From: Micromonospora craterilacus
GTDB lineage: Bacteria; Actinomycetota; Actinomycetes; Mycobacteriales; Micromonosporaceae
Reading direction: 5' to 3'
DNA: 64,000 nt
NCBI RefSeq assembly: GCF_003236315.1
Contig: NZ_POTY01000003.1
Span: forward strand, 1 to 64,000
In this document: piece by piece, positions 9,936-18,700 of the stretch
How positions within the stretch are numbered: position 1 is the stretch's first letter
Layout of the letters: every line of letters starts with the position of its first letter
The notes under the pieces: generated by a model
Seen by the model: only the letters and a program-made list of their open reading frames with translations
The model's database searches: none
What the model was told of the DNA's origin: nothing
Made by a program: the position numbers and the translations under genes

Positions 9936-9965
9936 GATGAACATCGGCCCGAGTCGGACAGTGAT

Positions 9966-9985
9966 ACATCTGGCTTCCCGGATGT
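9966..9985. promoter_or_regulatory. Dyad operator A3, upstream of the VOC-GT1 operon
   Basis: ACATCTGG-CTTC-CCGGATGT, 8-bp arms with one mismatch and a 4-nt spacer. It overlaps the upstream edge of a putative -10 (TACGGT, 9986-9991) which ends 6 nt before the GTG at 9998, consistent with a leaderless operon repressed from this site. The right half-site (CCGGA) matches the operators of the right half of the locus, so it looks like a hybrid site. Confidence 0.55.
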
Positions 9986-9997
9986 TACGGTACCGGC

Positions 9998-11542
9998 GTG
10001 CGGGTGCGACCGACGCCACCGCCGGCCCGCCGGCCGGGCACAGTCGCCTGCCTGACCGTCGGCGACATCGGCAAGGCCGTCGCCTACTACGAGCAGTTCT
10101 TCGGCTTCCGGGCCCGCCTCGTCGAGTCCGCCGCCGCCTGGTTGACCGGCCACGGCACAACGCTGCGGCTCCGCCTCGGACCGCCGACGACCGCCGGAGC
10201 CGACGACCGCCCGGACCCGGACGCGGTGCTGTACGTAGGCCAGCCCGAGGTGCTGCGGCGGCGACTCGACGACTGGGGCGCGCACCTGACCAGCGGCACC
10301 ACCCTGGGCGAGCAGTGGCGGGGCTACTACGCGGTGCGCGACTGCTACGGGAACCTGCTGGCTTTCGGAGCGACCGGCGCGCCGGCGGCGCTGCTGCGAC
10401 CGCTTTACGAAGCCGGCGACGGCGCGCGGCGCTGGCTCGGACGGCAGATCGGCGACCGCGACCAGCGCCGGGAGTCGCGCCGGCTACGGGACTTCCACCA
10501 GCGGCACCAGATCCCCCAGGGCGCGTACTACCTGCACGTCACCACCGGGCTGCTGCACTGGCTGCTCGCCTGCGAACGACGCCTTCCCCCCGAGCTGCCC
10601 GTGGTGGTGGTCGGCTCCGGACTGACCGCGCAGGAGTCGGACTGGCTCGCACGCCAGCTGCCACGACCGTTCCACCACATAGCTGCACGCCGGGACGACG
10701 CCGGCGTCCTGGAACTCGTCTTCGCCGCCGCCACCGGCGACTTCGGCTGGATCGAGCCGGGCTGCCTGGTGCTCGACCACCGGGTGCTCACCGACCTCGC
10801 GGCACCCGCGGACGGCGTCGCCCTGCGGTGCGCCTGGTCGTACGACGCCGGGCTCGGGGCTCCGCTGGCCGCACCCTACCTGCTGTTCTTCGACGCCGAC
10901 GCGATCCGTCAGGTGCGAGCAGCGGTCCCCGGCATCTCCCCTGGCATCTACGCCTACGACCGGTTCAACCGGCAGGTCGACGGCGAGCGGTGGTACACCC
11001 GCACCCCGAGCCGCCAGCAACGGCGACGGTTGGCGGCGGTGGCGCCCCGGGCGGCCGACGGGCGCCCGGCGACCCCGCTCGGCACGTCCTTCTACGACAC
11101 CACCGTGCTGTACCAGCTGGCCGCGCGGACCTGCGGGTGGTCGGTACGCCCGGTGCGGTCGCTGCGCGCCAACAACCACGTCCGGGGCGACGCCGTGCAG
11201 GACGACGCCTCCGACGAGCTGGTCTACATCGGCGCGCTCGGCTACGCGGACCCGCTGGAGGAGTTCAGCGGCTTCTTCCACGACGGTGCGGTACGGCAGC
11301 GCTACCTGTTCGCCGAGTACGTCACCTTGCAGCCGGTGGCGGACCAGCTGCCGGACAGTTACCGGGCGCGCCTGGCGGCGGTTGTCGAAGCGATGGCCGC
11401 ACAGGGCCTTCGTCCGGACGACGCCCACGCCGCGGTCCGCGACTACCTGTGCACCGTGCTCGGACTCTCCGCTGCGGCCACCGCTTCGGTGCTGCAGGCC
11501 GACAACTCGGGGCCGACAGTTCAGGAGGCGTTAGTTGAGTGA
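9998..11542 (+). CDS. VOC (glyoxalase-like) domain fused to a glycosyltransferase-like domain (VOC-GT1)
   Basis: A 514-aa fusion. Residues about 14-130 resemble a VOC/glyoxalase fold (CLTVGDIGKAVAYYEQFFGF, ending YGNLLAFGA). The rest (about 185-490) is a domain I cannot name with certainty. It carries TGLLHWLLACERRLP, a Rossmann-like VVVVGSG, GDFGWIEPGCLVL and FFDADAI, which suggest a GT-A-like glycosyltransferase. It is paralogous over its whole length to the gene at 30289-31821, with matching GLLHW, SDWL/VDWL, RPFHHI/RPLHNI and DFGW/NFGW blocks. The paralog has WLDIDCF where this one has WIEPGCL, so a D-x-D is lost here. GTG at 9998 has no Shine-Dalgarno but a well-placed -10, hence probably leaderless. 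It is first in an operon with DUF5990, carbamoyltransferase and SGNH genes. Confidence 0.8.
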   Translation: MRVRPTPPPARRPGTVACLTVGDIGKAVAYYEQFFGFRARLVESAAAWLTGHGTTLRLRLGPPTTAGADDRPDPDAVLYVGQPEVLRRRLDDWGAHLTSGTTLGEQWRGYYAVRDCYGNLLAFGATGAPAALLRPLYEAGDGARRWLGRQIGDRDQRRESRRLRDFHQRHQIPQGAYYLHVTTGLLHWLLACERRLPPELPVVVVGSGLTAQESDWLARQLPRPFHHIAARRDDAGVLELVFAAATGDFGWIEPGCLVLDHRVLTDLAAPADGVALRCAWSYDAGLGAPLAAPYLLFFDADAIRQVRAAVPGISPGIYAYDRFNRQVDGERWYTRTPSRQQRRRLAAVAPRAADGRPATPLGTSFYDTTVLYQLAARTCGWSVRPVRSLRANNHVRGDAVQDDASDELVYIGALGYADPLEEFSGFFHDGAVRQRYLFAEYVTLQPVADQLPDSYRARLAAVVEAMAAQGLRPDDAHAAVRDYLCTVLGLSAAATASVLQADNSGPTVQEALVE

Positions 11543-11921
11543 CGTTCAGGTGAGGCTGACCATCGTGGCCGACGGGTTGCCCTCGACGGCGGACACGTTC
11601 GAGGTCGGTCTGCAGGCCGGGAAGGACCGGCTGCTGGCCGGGACCCCGACCGACGACGGTGGCCTGCGGTACGAGTGTGAGGTGGCTGCCACGAGCCGGC
11701 CGGACGGCTCGACGGGATTCCGCGGCGAGTGTGTGCACGGGCCGACGGCCGAGCGTTTCCTCTACCTCAGCGTACGGGCTCCCGGTGGCGACAGCTGGTA
11801 TCGACGCATCAAGATCATGCTGCCGCGGGGTCCCGACCTCGGCACCGGCCGGCTGACCATCCGGGTACGCGACGAGGGCCGGGCTCGGGCCGCCGTCGTC
11901 ACCGACTGGACGCCGGCCTGA
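11535..11921 (+). CDS. DUF5990 family protein
   Basis: A 128-aa single-domain protein with the pattern I recall for DUF5990: GLQAGKDRLLAG, then FRGECVHGPTAERFLYLSV and WYRRIKIML. Function is unknown. The start is TTG at 11535, supported by GGAGG eight nt upstream, and overlaps the preceding stop. Members of this family are usually single genes, so finding one translationally coupled inside a biosynthetic operon is unusual. No signal peptide or membrane segment. Confidence 0.8.
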   Translation: MSDVQVRLTIVADGLPSTADTFEVGLQAGKDRLLAGTPTDDGGLRYECEVAATSRPDGSTGFRGECVHGPTAERFLYLSVRAPGGDSWYRRIKIMLPRGPDLGTGRLTIRVRDEGRARAAVVTDWTPA

Positions 11922-11934
11922 ACCGCCCACGACC

Positions 11935-13692
11935 ATGATCGTCGTCGGCGTCTCCGCGCTCTACCACGACGCTGCGTGCGCGGTCCTGGTCGACGGCGAA
12001 CTGGTCGCCGCCGCCCAGGAGGAACGGTTCACCCGGAGACGCTACGAGCCGGCGATGCCCGCCCAGGCGATGCGGGCCTGCCTGCGCCAGGGCGGACTGA
12101 CGATCGCCGACGTCGACCGGATCGCGTACTACGAGAGCCCGGCCGCCCGGCTCAGCCGTCAACTCTGGCAGGGCCTGCCGGATCTGCCGTCCGCCGCGCC
12201 GCACTGGTTCGGCCGCCTCGACGCGGATCGGCCGTACCGTGAGATCCGCGAGCTGCTCGGTTACGACGGACCGGTCATGTCGGTGACCCACCACGAGGCC
12301 CACGCGGCAAGCGCCTTCTACTGCTCGGGTTTTGCCGAGTCGGCGCTGCTCACGGCCGACGCGGTCGGCGAATGGACCACGACCAGCTACGGTCGGGGCG
12401 GCCCGGAGGGCATCGAACTGTTCGAGGAGGTGTCGTTTCCCCACTCGTTGGGCCTGCTCTACAGCGCGGTTACCAGCTACCTGGGGTTCGACGTCAACAG
12501 TGACGAATACAAGGTGATGGGGCTGGCGCCGTACGGGCGACCGACCCTCGTCGGCCGGGTCGAAACGCTCGTCGAGAACCTCGCCGGCGGCCAGTTCCGC
12601 CTCGACCAGAGCTGCTTCGACTTCTCCACCCCGGACCGGATGTACCGGGATGCGTTGGCGCAGCGGATCGGCGCGCCGCCGAGAGCCAGGGACGAGCCCG
12701 TGACCCAGTTCCACCGGGACCTCGCCCGCAGCGTGCAACACGTGCTGGAGGAGATCCTGCTGGACAAGGTCCGCTATCTGTCGCGGCAGACCGGCAGCGA
12801 CAACCTCAGCTACGCAGGCGGGGTAGCCCTCAACTGCGTCGCCAACGCCCGGATCCGCCGCGACGGTCCGTTCACCGCGCACTTCATCCAGCCCGCCGCG
12901 GGCGACGCCGGCGGCGCGATCGGTGCCGCCGCGATCGTGCACCATCGGGAGACCGGCACCTACACCCGCCGGCGGCTGTCGGACGCCCGGCTCGGTCCCG
13001 CCTACGACACCGGTGAGCTGCAACGGGCGCTGGACCTCGCCGGCGTGCCCTACCTCAGCTACCGCGGCCGGGAGGGCGACCTGGTCGCGGACGTGGCGGC
13101 AATGATCGCCGCCGGCAAGGTCGTCGGCTGGTACCAGGGCCGGATGGAGTTCGGGCCACGCGCCCTGGGCGCCCGGTCGATCCTCGCCGACCCGCGCGGT
13201 CGCGACACCCGCGATCACCTCAACGCCCTCGTCAAACAGCGCGAGGCGTTCCGCCCCTTCGCACCGGCTGTCGCCGCCGAAAGGGCCCGGGACTTCTTCG
13301 ACCTCGATGTCGCCTCGCCGTTCATGCTCGACGTCGCCCAGGTACGCGATCCCGACGCGCTTCCGGCGGTGACCCACGTGGACGGCTCCGCCCGCCTGCA
13401 GACCGTCGACGCCGCCGTGAACCGCCGCTTCCACGCGCTGCTCACCGCGTTCGGGGCGCTGACCGGATACCCGATCCTGCTCAACACCTCTTTCAACCTG
13501 CGCGGCGAACCGATCGTCTGCACACCGGCCGACGCCCTCGCGGGTCTGGTCCGCTGCCGGCTGGACGCCCTCGCCGTCGAGGACATCGTGCTGCGACGCG
13601 CCGACCTGCCCCCCGATTGGCACGACATCGTCGATGACGTCGCGCCGGTCCGCCCGGGCGGCATCCCCACCGACGTCTACAGCTTCGTCTAG
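11935..13692 (+). CDS. O-carbamoyltransferase (NodU/CmcH/TobZ type)
   Basis: Would transfer a carbamoyl group from carbamoyl phosphate, via carbamoyl-AMP, to a hydroxyl, often of a sugar. At 585 aa it has the family's usual length. Visible signatures are VSALYHDAACAVLVDG and QEERFTRRR at the N-terminus, the metal-binding SVTHHEAHAASAFYCSGF, GVALNCVANA, and the C-terminal YrdC-like block QGRMEFGPRALGARSILADPR with NTSFNLRGEPIV. The ATG is 13 nt after the DUF5990 stop. It sits between sugar-related genes, so carbamoylation of a sugar or of the lipopeptide is the likely tailoring step. Confidence 0.95.
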   Translation: MIVVGVSALYHDAACAVLVDGELVAAAQEERFTRRRYEPAMPAQAMRACLRQGGLTIADVDRIAYYESPAARLSRQLWQGLPDLPSAAPHWFGRLDADRPYREIRELLGYDGPVMSVTHHEAHAASAFYCSGFAESALLTADAVGEWTTTSYGRGGPEGIELFEEVSFPHSLGLLYSAVTSYLGFDVNSDEYKVMGLAPYGRPTLVGRVETLVENLAGGQFRLDQSCFDFSTPDRMYRDALAQRIGAPPRARDEPVTQFHRDLARSVQHVLEEILLDKVRYLSRQTGSDNLSYAGGVALNCVANARIRRDGPFTAHFIQPAAGDAGGAIGAAAIVHHRETGTYTRRRLSDARLGPAYDTGELQRALDLAGVPYLSYRGREGDLVADVAAMIAAGKVVGWYQGRMEFGPRALGARSILADPRGRDTRDHLNALVKQREAFRPFAPAVAAERARDFFDLDVASPFMLDVAQVRDPDALPAVTHVDGSARLQTVDAAVNRRFHALLTAFGALTGYPILLNTSFNLRGEPIVCTPADALAGLVRCRLDALAVEDIVLRRADLPPDWHDIVDDVAPVRPGGIPTDVYSFV

Positions 13693-15765
13693 GTGGTCGA
13701 CATGACCGGTGATCGGCGACTGCGCGCCGCGTTGGAGCAGCTCGCCCAGTTGCTCGCGGACAGCCGGGGAACGGTGGTGTTGACCGACCTGCAGCACGCC
13801 GCGCGGCGGCGGGACGACGCCCGACACCTCGCGCCGACCGCGAGCGACGACACGATCGGGCCGTGGCGGATCGCGCCGAGCCCGGACGGGGTGGCGCTGC
13901 TCCGTCGACCCGACCAGCCGGACCTTGCCCACGCCGACTGGTCGCCGGTCACCGACATTCCCGGTGCCGGAGCGGCCCGGCGGGTGGTCCTGCTCGGCGA
14001 GTCGGCCGCCCGTGGCTGGCCGCACGGCCCCGGCTTCACCCCGGCCGGCGTGCTCGCCGGCCAGCTGGCCCGGGCCGGCGACTACCAGTGCGTGGACCTG
14101 TCCAAGACCGGGGCCGACGGCCACGACCTCTGCCACGTCGCCGAACGTGTCGCGGCACTCCAACCGGATGTGATCGTGTCGTTCGCCGGCAACAACTGGG
14201 CCCTGCCACCGCCCGGCCTGACGGCGGCCGGTCCGGCCACCACGGAGCGCCCCGACGGCCTCGATCTGCACCACGAGCTCGCCGACGCGCTCGCCGCCGG
14301 CGGCTACCCCGGCCTGCGGCGGGCATTCCAGTCGGCCGTGGTGCTGCCGCCGGCGCGCCGCTATCTCGACCTGCTCGCCGCTGCCCGGCAGAACTGCGGC
14401 GCGGAGATCATCATCGTGGTGCCCGAGTTCAACCTGCGGGGCTGGACGCCACCGGCGGACATCGAGACCACCGCCCTGCCTGCGTCCGCCCTGCGGCAGT
14501 GGTACGCGTTGCGGGCCGAGGCGCAGCACGCACTCACCGACAACCGCCCGCAGGAGGTGCCGGCGCTGGCCCGGCGCATGGCGCAGCTGGACGGCGGCTG
14601 CAGCCCGATCCCCGGGCATCTGCTCGGCCTCGCCGCCACCCGGCTCGGCGACGGCGCACTGGCCCGCCAGGGCTTCGAGCAGTCCCGCGACGCGGTGTGC
14701 GGCCTGCTCGTCCGGTACACCCCCCGGGCGGTCCGCGCCGTACAGGATCTTCTGGTGTCCTATGCGGACGCCCACGGCTGGCCGTGCGTCGACCTGCGGA
14801 AGGTGCTCGCCGCAGCGGACCTGCCCGACCTGCCCGACGAGTCCAACTTCCACGACTACTGCCACCTGTCCGACACCGGCATCGAACGGGCTATGGCGGC
14901 GGTCACGGACGCGATCTGCCGCCGGCCGCCGGGCTCGACCCGTCCCGGTGCCGGGCTGCCCGACCCCGAACCACGTGGCTTCGTCCTGGCACGGGCCGCC
15001 GCCCACCTGGCGTACCAGGGACAGCCGGCCGACGCCGTCCGGGCCCGGCTCGCTGCGGCGCTGCGGCTGGCGCCGTCCGTACGGCCGCTGCTCGCGGACA
15101 CCCGGGACGTGCTCGCCGCACCGAAGCCGGCCTGGACGCACCCGGCCGTTACCCGGCTGGCGGGAGACGCACAGGTCTGGCCGTTCATCGCCGCCCTGGC
15201 GGCGCAACCCGCCCTGTCCCCGGAGCTGTGGACCCTTCGATCCTGCCTCGACGACCTGCTGGCCGACGACGAGCCGGAGCGCGCACCGGCATCCGACGCC
15301 GGCCGACACCCGGCACGCCAGGAGATCGACCTCGTCGCCGCACCGCACCCCGACGGTCATCCGCTCCCGAACTGGGCTGCTCCCCGGGCCCATCACCACG
15401 CGACCGCTCGACGCTCGGTTTTCGGCTTCGCGGTCGACGCACCGGTCGACGGCATCCTGTCGATCGCCTACCGCATGCCGACCGGCTCCGGCTCGACGGC
15501 CGAGGTGTACTGCGGACCGACCCGGTTGGGCGACCTGCCACCGTCCCCGGTGTGGGCCTCGACCCGGTTGGCGGTCCCCACGGACGCGCTGCGTCCCGGA
15601 GTCAACTGGATCACGGTGATCTGGCCGCCCGAATGCCGGGATCCGACCGGCCAGGTGGAGCGCGACGCGGAGGCGCTGGGCTGCGGCAGGCCCGCGTACG
15701 TGCTGCCACTGTTCGGCGAGGTCCACGAGGCCCGGCTGCTCCTGTCCGCCGGCAGGGGCCAGTAA
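13693..15765 (+). CDS. Large SGNH/GDSL-like hydrolase with extra C-terminal domain
   Basis: A 690-aa protein. Block I is VVLLGESAARGW (Ser in GES), block III is SFAGNNW, and block V is NFHDYCHLSDTGIE with Asp and His, which together make an SGNH-fold esterase or acyltransferase. Typical SGNH enzymes are about 200-350 aa; here there is a tetratricopeptide-like stretch in the middle and an unrecognised C-terminal 140 residues rich in beta-type sequence (VFGFAVDAPVDGILSIAY). GTG at 13693 abuts the preceding stop; ATG at 13702 is an alternative. No signal peptide. Because no thioesterase domain exists in the visible NRPS/PKS, a role in release or O-acylation is possible, but this is inference. 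Confidence 0.78.
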   Translation: MVDMTGDRRLRAALEQLAQLLADSRGTVVLTDLQHAARRRDDARHLAPTASDDTIGPWRIAPSPDGVALLRRPDQPDLAHADWSPVTDIPGAGAARRVVLLGESAARGWPHGPGFTPAGVLAGQLARAGDYQCVDLSKTGADGHDLCHVAERVAALQPDVIVSFAGNNWALPPPGLTAAGPATTERPDGLDLHHELADALAAGGYPGLRRAFQSAVVLPPARRYLDLLAAARQNCGAEIIIVVPEFNLRGWTPPADIETTALPASALRQWYALRAEAQHALTDNRPQEVPALARRMAQLDGGCSPIPGHLLGLAATRLGDGALARQGFEQSRDAVCGLLVRYTPRAVRAVQDLLVSYADAHGWPCVDLRKVLAAADLPDLPDESNFHDYCHLSDTGIERAMAAVTDAICRRPPGSTRPGAGLPDPEPRGFVLARAAAHLAYQGQPADAVRARLAAALRLAPSVRPLLADTRDVLAAPKPAWTHPAVTRLAGDAQVWPFIAALAAQPALSPELWTLRSCLDDLLADDEPERAPASDAGRHPARQEIDLVAAPHPDGHPLPNWAAPRAHHHATARRSVFGFAVDAPVDGILSIAYRMPTGSGSTAEVYCGPTRLGDLPPSPVWASTRLAVPTDALRPGVNWITVIWPPECRDPTGQVERDAEALGCGRPAYVLPLFGEVHEARLLLSAGRGQ

Positions 15766-15768
15766 CGG

Positions 15769-18700
15769 TCAGATCAACACGTCGTCGTCGCCCGCCAGAT
15801 TGTCCTCCGGCTCCGGTCGCTGCGCACCATCGAGGCGGGCGGCCAGGGTGCGGATCGTCGGGGCGCCGAAGAACTGCGCGACGGGCAGCGTCACCCCGGT
15901 CGCCTCGCGGACGCGGGCAAGCATCCGGAGCGCCACAAGGGAGTCGCCACCCAGCTCGTCGAAGAAGTGGTCGTCGATTCCCAGCCGGTCGAACCCCAGC
16001 AGCTCGCTCCACAGGTCAGCGAGGACCTGCTCGGTCCGCGTCTCCGGCGCCGGATGCCGGTCCGGCTGTTCCGGACCTCGGCGCGCACCCGGTACCGGAA
16101 CCATCGTCTCCAAGAGCGCGACATGCGCCTGTGGGGTGTACGCGGCGTGCACGGCGAGGAGTTCGTCGAGCGGCTGGGTAGAGATGATCACTGTCGGGGC
16201 GGGGCGGTGCGTGAGCACCCGGCGGAAGATTTCCGTTCCTTCCGCCGCGGTGATGCCGTGCAGGATGTCGCTGTCGGGTCGCAGTGCCGTCGGCGAGGAC
16301 GGGGCGTAGCGGCCGGCGAGCCGGCGCTGCGCCGCCGCCCACATGCCGGCCTCCAACCAGTCGGTCCAGGCCACGGCGAGCACGCCGGGCGGTGCTGTCG
16401 GGTCGTCGGCGCGGTGTGCGGCGTAGGCGTTGAGGAACTCGTGGCCGGCGAGGTAGCCGACCTCGCCGAACTTCAGGTGGTGCAGCACGGTGCCGATCGA
16501 GGAGCTGAGGAGGACGAACTCGGGGCGTTGGTCGCCGAGCGCCGCGACGAGCGAGAGGGTGCCCTCGATCTTGGCGGCCGCCGCGGTCACCGTGTCGTCC
16601 CTGGTGCGACGTTGGATCATGCCGCCGAAGTCGGGTACGCCGGCCGCGTGGATCACGCCGGTGATCGGGCCGTGCCGGGTCACCACCCGCTCGACGACGC
16701 TGCGCATGCCGGCCCGGTCGGTCACGTCGACCTGGGCGATGTCGACCTGTCCCCCGGCTTCCTGCATCCGCCGCAGGCGGCGGATCGACAGCGCCGTCGG
16801 GTCGTCCTCGGGATGCGCCCGGAGCCACGCCGTCCATTCCTCGGGTGCCGGGAACCGCTCGCGTCGGGTCAGGACGACGGTCGCGGGCAGCGATGCGAGC
16901 GAGGCGGCCAGGCTGAGACCGATACCGCCGAGCCCACCGACCACGAGGTACACGCCGCCGGGTCGCAGTGCGTCGCCGAACCGGTCGGGTTCGGGCAGGC
17001 GGGCCGGCTCGAACCCGGGTAGCCACCGGCGTCCCCCACGGTAGGCGACCGCTGGCCGGGACTGGTCGGCGACGAGTTCGCCGACCACGTGCCGGGCGTC
17101 CCGATCCGGGTCGCCGCCTTCGGGCAGGTCGATGCTGTCGCATCGGACCCATGGCAGCTCACGCGGCACGACCTTGGTGACCGCGTACACGGTGGCCTGG
17201 CCGGGGTTGGCGAGGTCACCCCCGACAACGTCCTGCGCGGCGCGGGTGACGACCGACAGCCGCACGGCTCCGGCCGCCGTTTCGCCGAGACCACGGGCGA
17301 TCGCCAGCAGGTGGTGCAGCCCGTACTCCTGGTCCCGGAGGCTGGTCTCCGCCGCCGGCCCGACCGGCAGGTCCGCCAGCCAGGCATGCACCACCAGATC
17401 GGGGCGGACCGAGGCGAGGATCCGCCGCACGGCCTCGTCGTCACCAGGCTCGACGGACACGTCCCCATGGTTCGCCGCCGGGCTCGACGGGGTCGAGCGC
17501 CCGGGGGTGGGCCGGACCACGGTGACCTGGCAGCCACGCGCGCTGAGTTCCTCGCCGACCCGGTCGCCGAGCGGACCGGCGGCGAACAGTAGACAGGTCC
17601 CCGGTACGGCCGATCTGGCCGGCATCGGCGCCCGCCGCCAGGTCGGCGTGTAGCACCAGTCCGCCATGTCGGGCTGCCGGGCGGGCAGGGCGGCCGGGAG
17701 CCCGGTCGGCGGGCTTTGGTGTTCCCCGGCGACGGCTTGCACCAGGATCAACGCGGCGTCGCCGCGGTCGCCGCCGGCGGCTGCCTCGGGCAGGACGACG
17801 CCGCGGTGACCGGGGAGTGCGTTCACGGCGGTACGCCAACCGTCATGGTCCAGCAGCGGTGTGCGGTCGCGCAGCCGGTCGGCGAACGACCACCACCCCT
17901 CGGACAGGCCCCACACCATGGACAGCCACCGGTGGGTCGCGGTGGTCTCGACCAACCCCAGCACCCCGCCGGGTGCCAGCAGCCGGGTCAGCCGTCGAAG
18001 CGTGTCCGGCACGTCCGGGGTGGCGTGCACCACGTCGAGGCCCACGACCAGGTCGTAGCCGCCGGACGGGTAGCCCTGGGCGACGTGGTCCCGGGTGACG
18101 TCGAACAGCCCGACGCGTATCGGCGCACGGCCGCGCTCCGCCTCCCGGCGCAGGTGCGCGACGAACATCGGTGAGATGTCGGTGGCCTGATAGTCGGCCC
18201 GGCTGCCGAGCGCGGTGACGAGCTGCCGGGTGAGCCGCCCCGCACCGGCGCCGACCTCTAGCACCCGCATTGGGCGTTCGTGGCCTGCGGTGAGGTGGTC
18301 GGTGAGCCGGGTCAGAGCCTGGATCTGTCGGTCGACGTCGTCGGCCGGCCGCTGGTCGCCGGCCTGGCCGAGTACCCGCTGCAGGAAGTCACCGCGTCCC
18401 TCGGGGTAGAGGACGGCGAGCGCCGCGCCGGGTTCCCGAAGGGCGTCACGGTAGTGGCGTACGCAGTGCCGCACCAGTTCGACGACTCCGCGGTACGCGG
18501 GGAACCCGGCGACGAGACGCTGGGCGAGCAGGTCCGGGTCCGGGTCGGCCGCCCGCTCGGCGAACACCACCTCGTCACCCGCACGGACCAGGACGGCGTC
18601 CTCGGCCAGAATGTCCAGCAGGTAGCTGACCAGGCGGCGGTAGGCGGGCAGGGGTCGCAACCGGGCGTCGAGGTCGGCGAGCCGGTGCCGGGCACCCGCG

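Noticed and set aside
11899-15726. A 1275-codon open frame on the minus strand
   Set aside because: It is the antisense shadow of the carbamoyltransferase and SGNH genes, is Arg/Gly/Val-rich and shows no domain.
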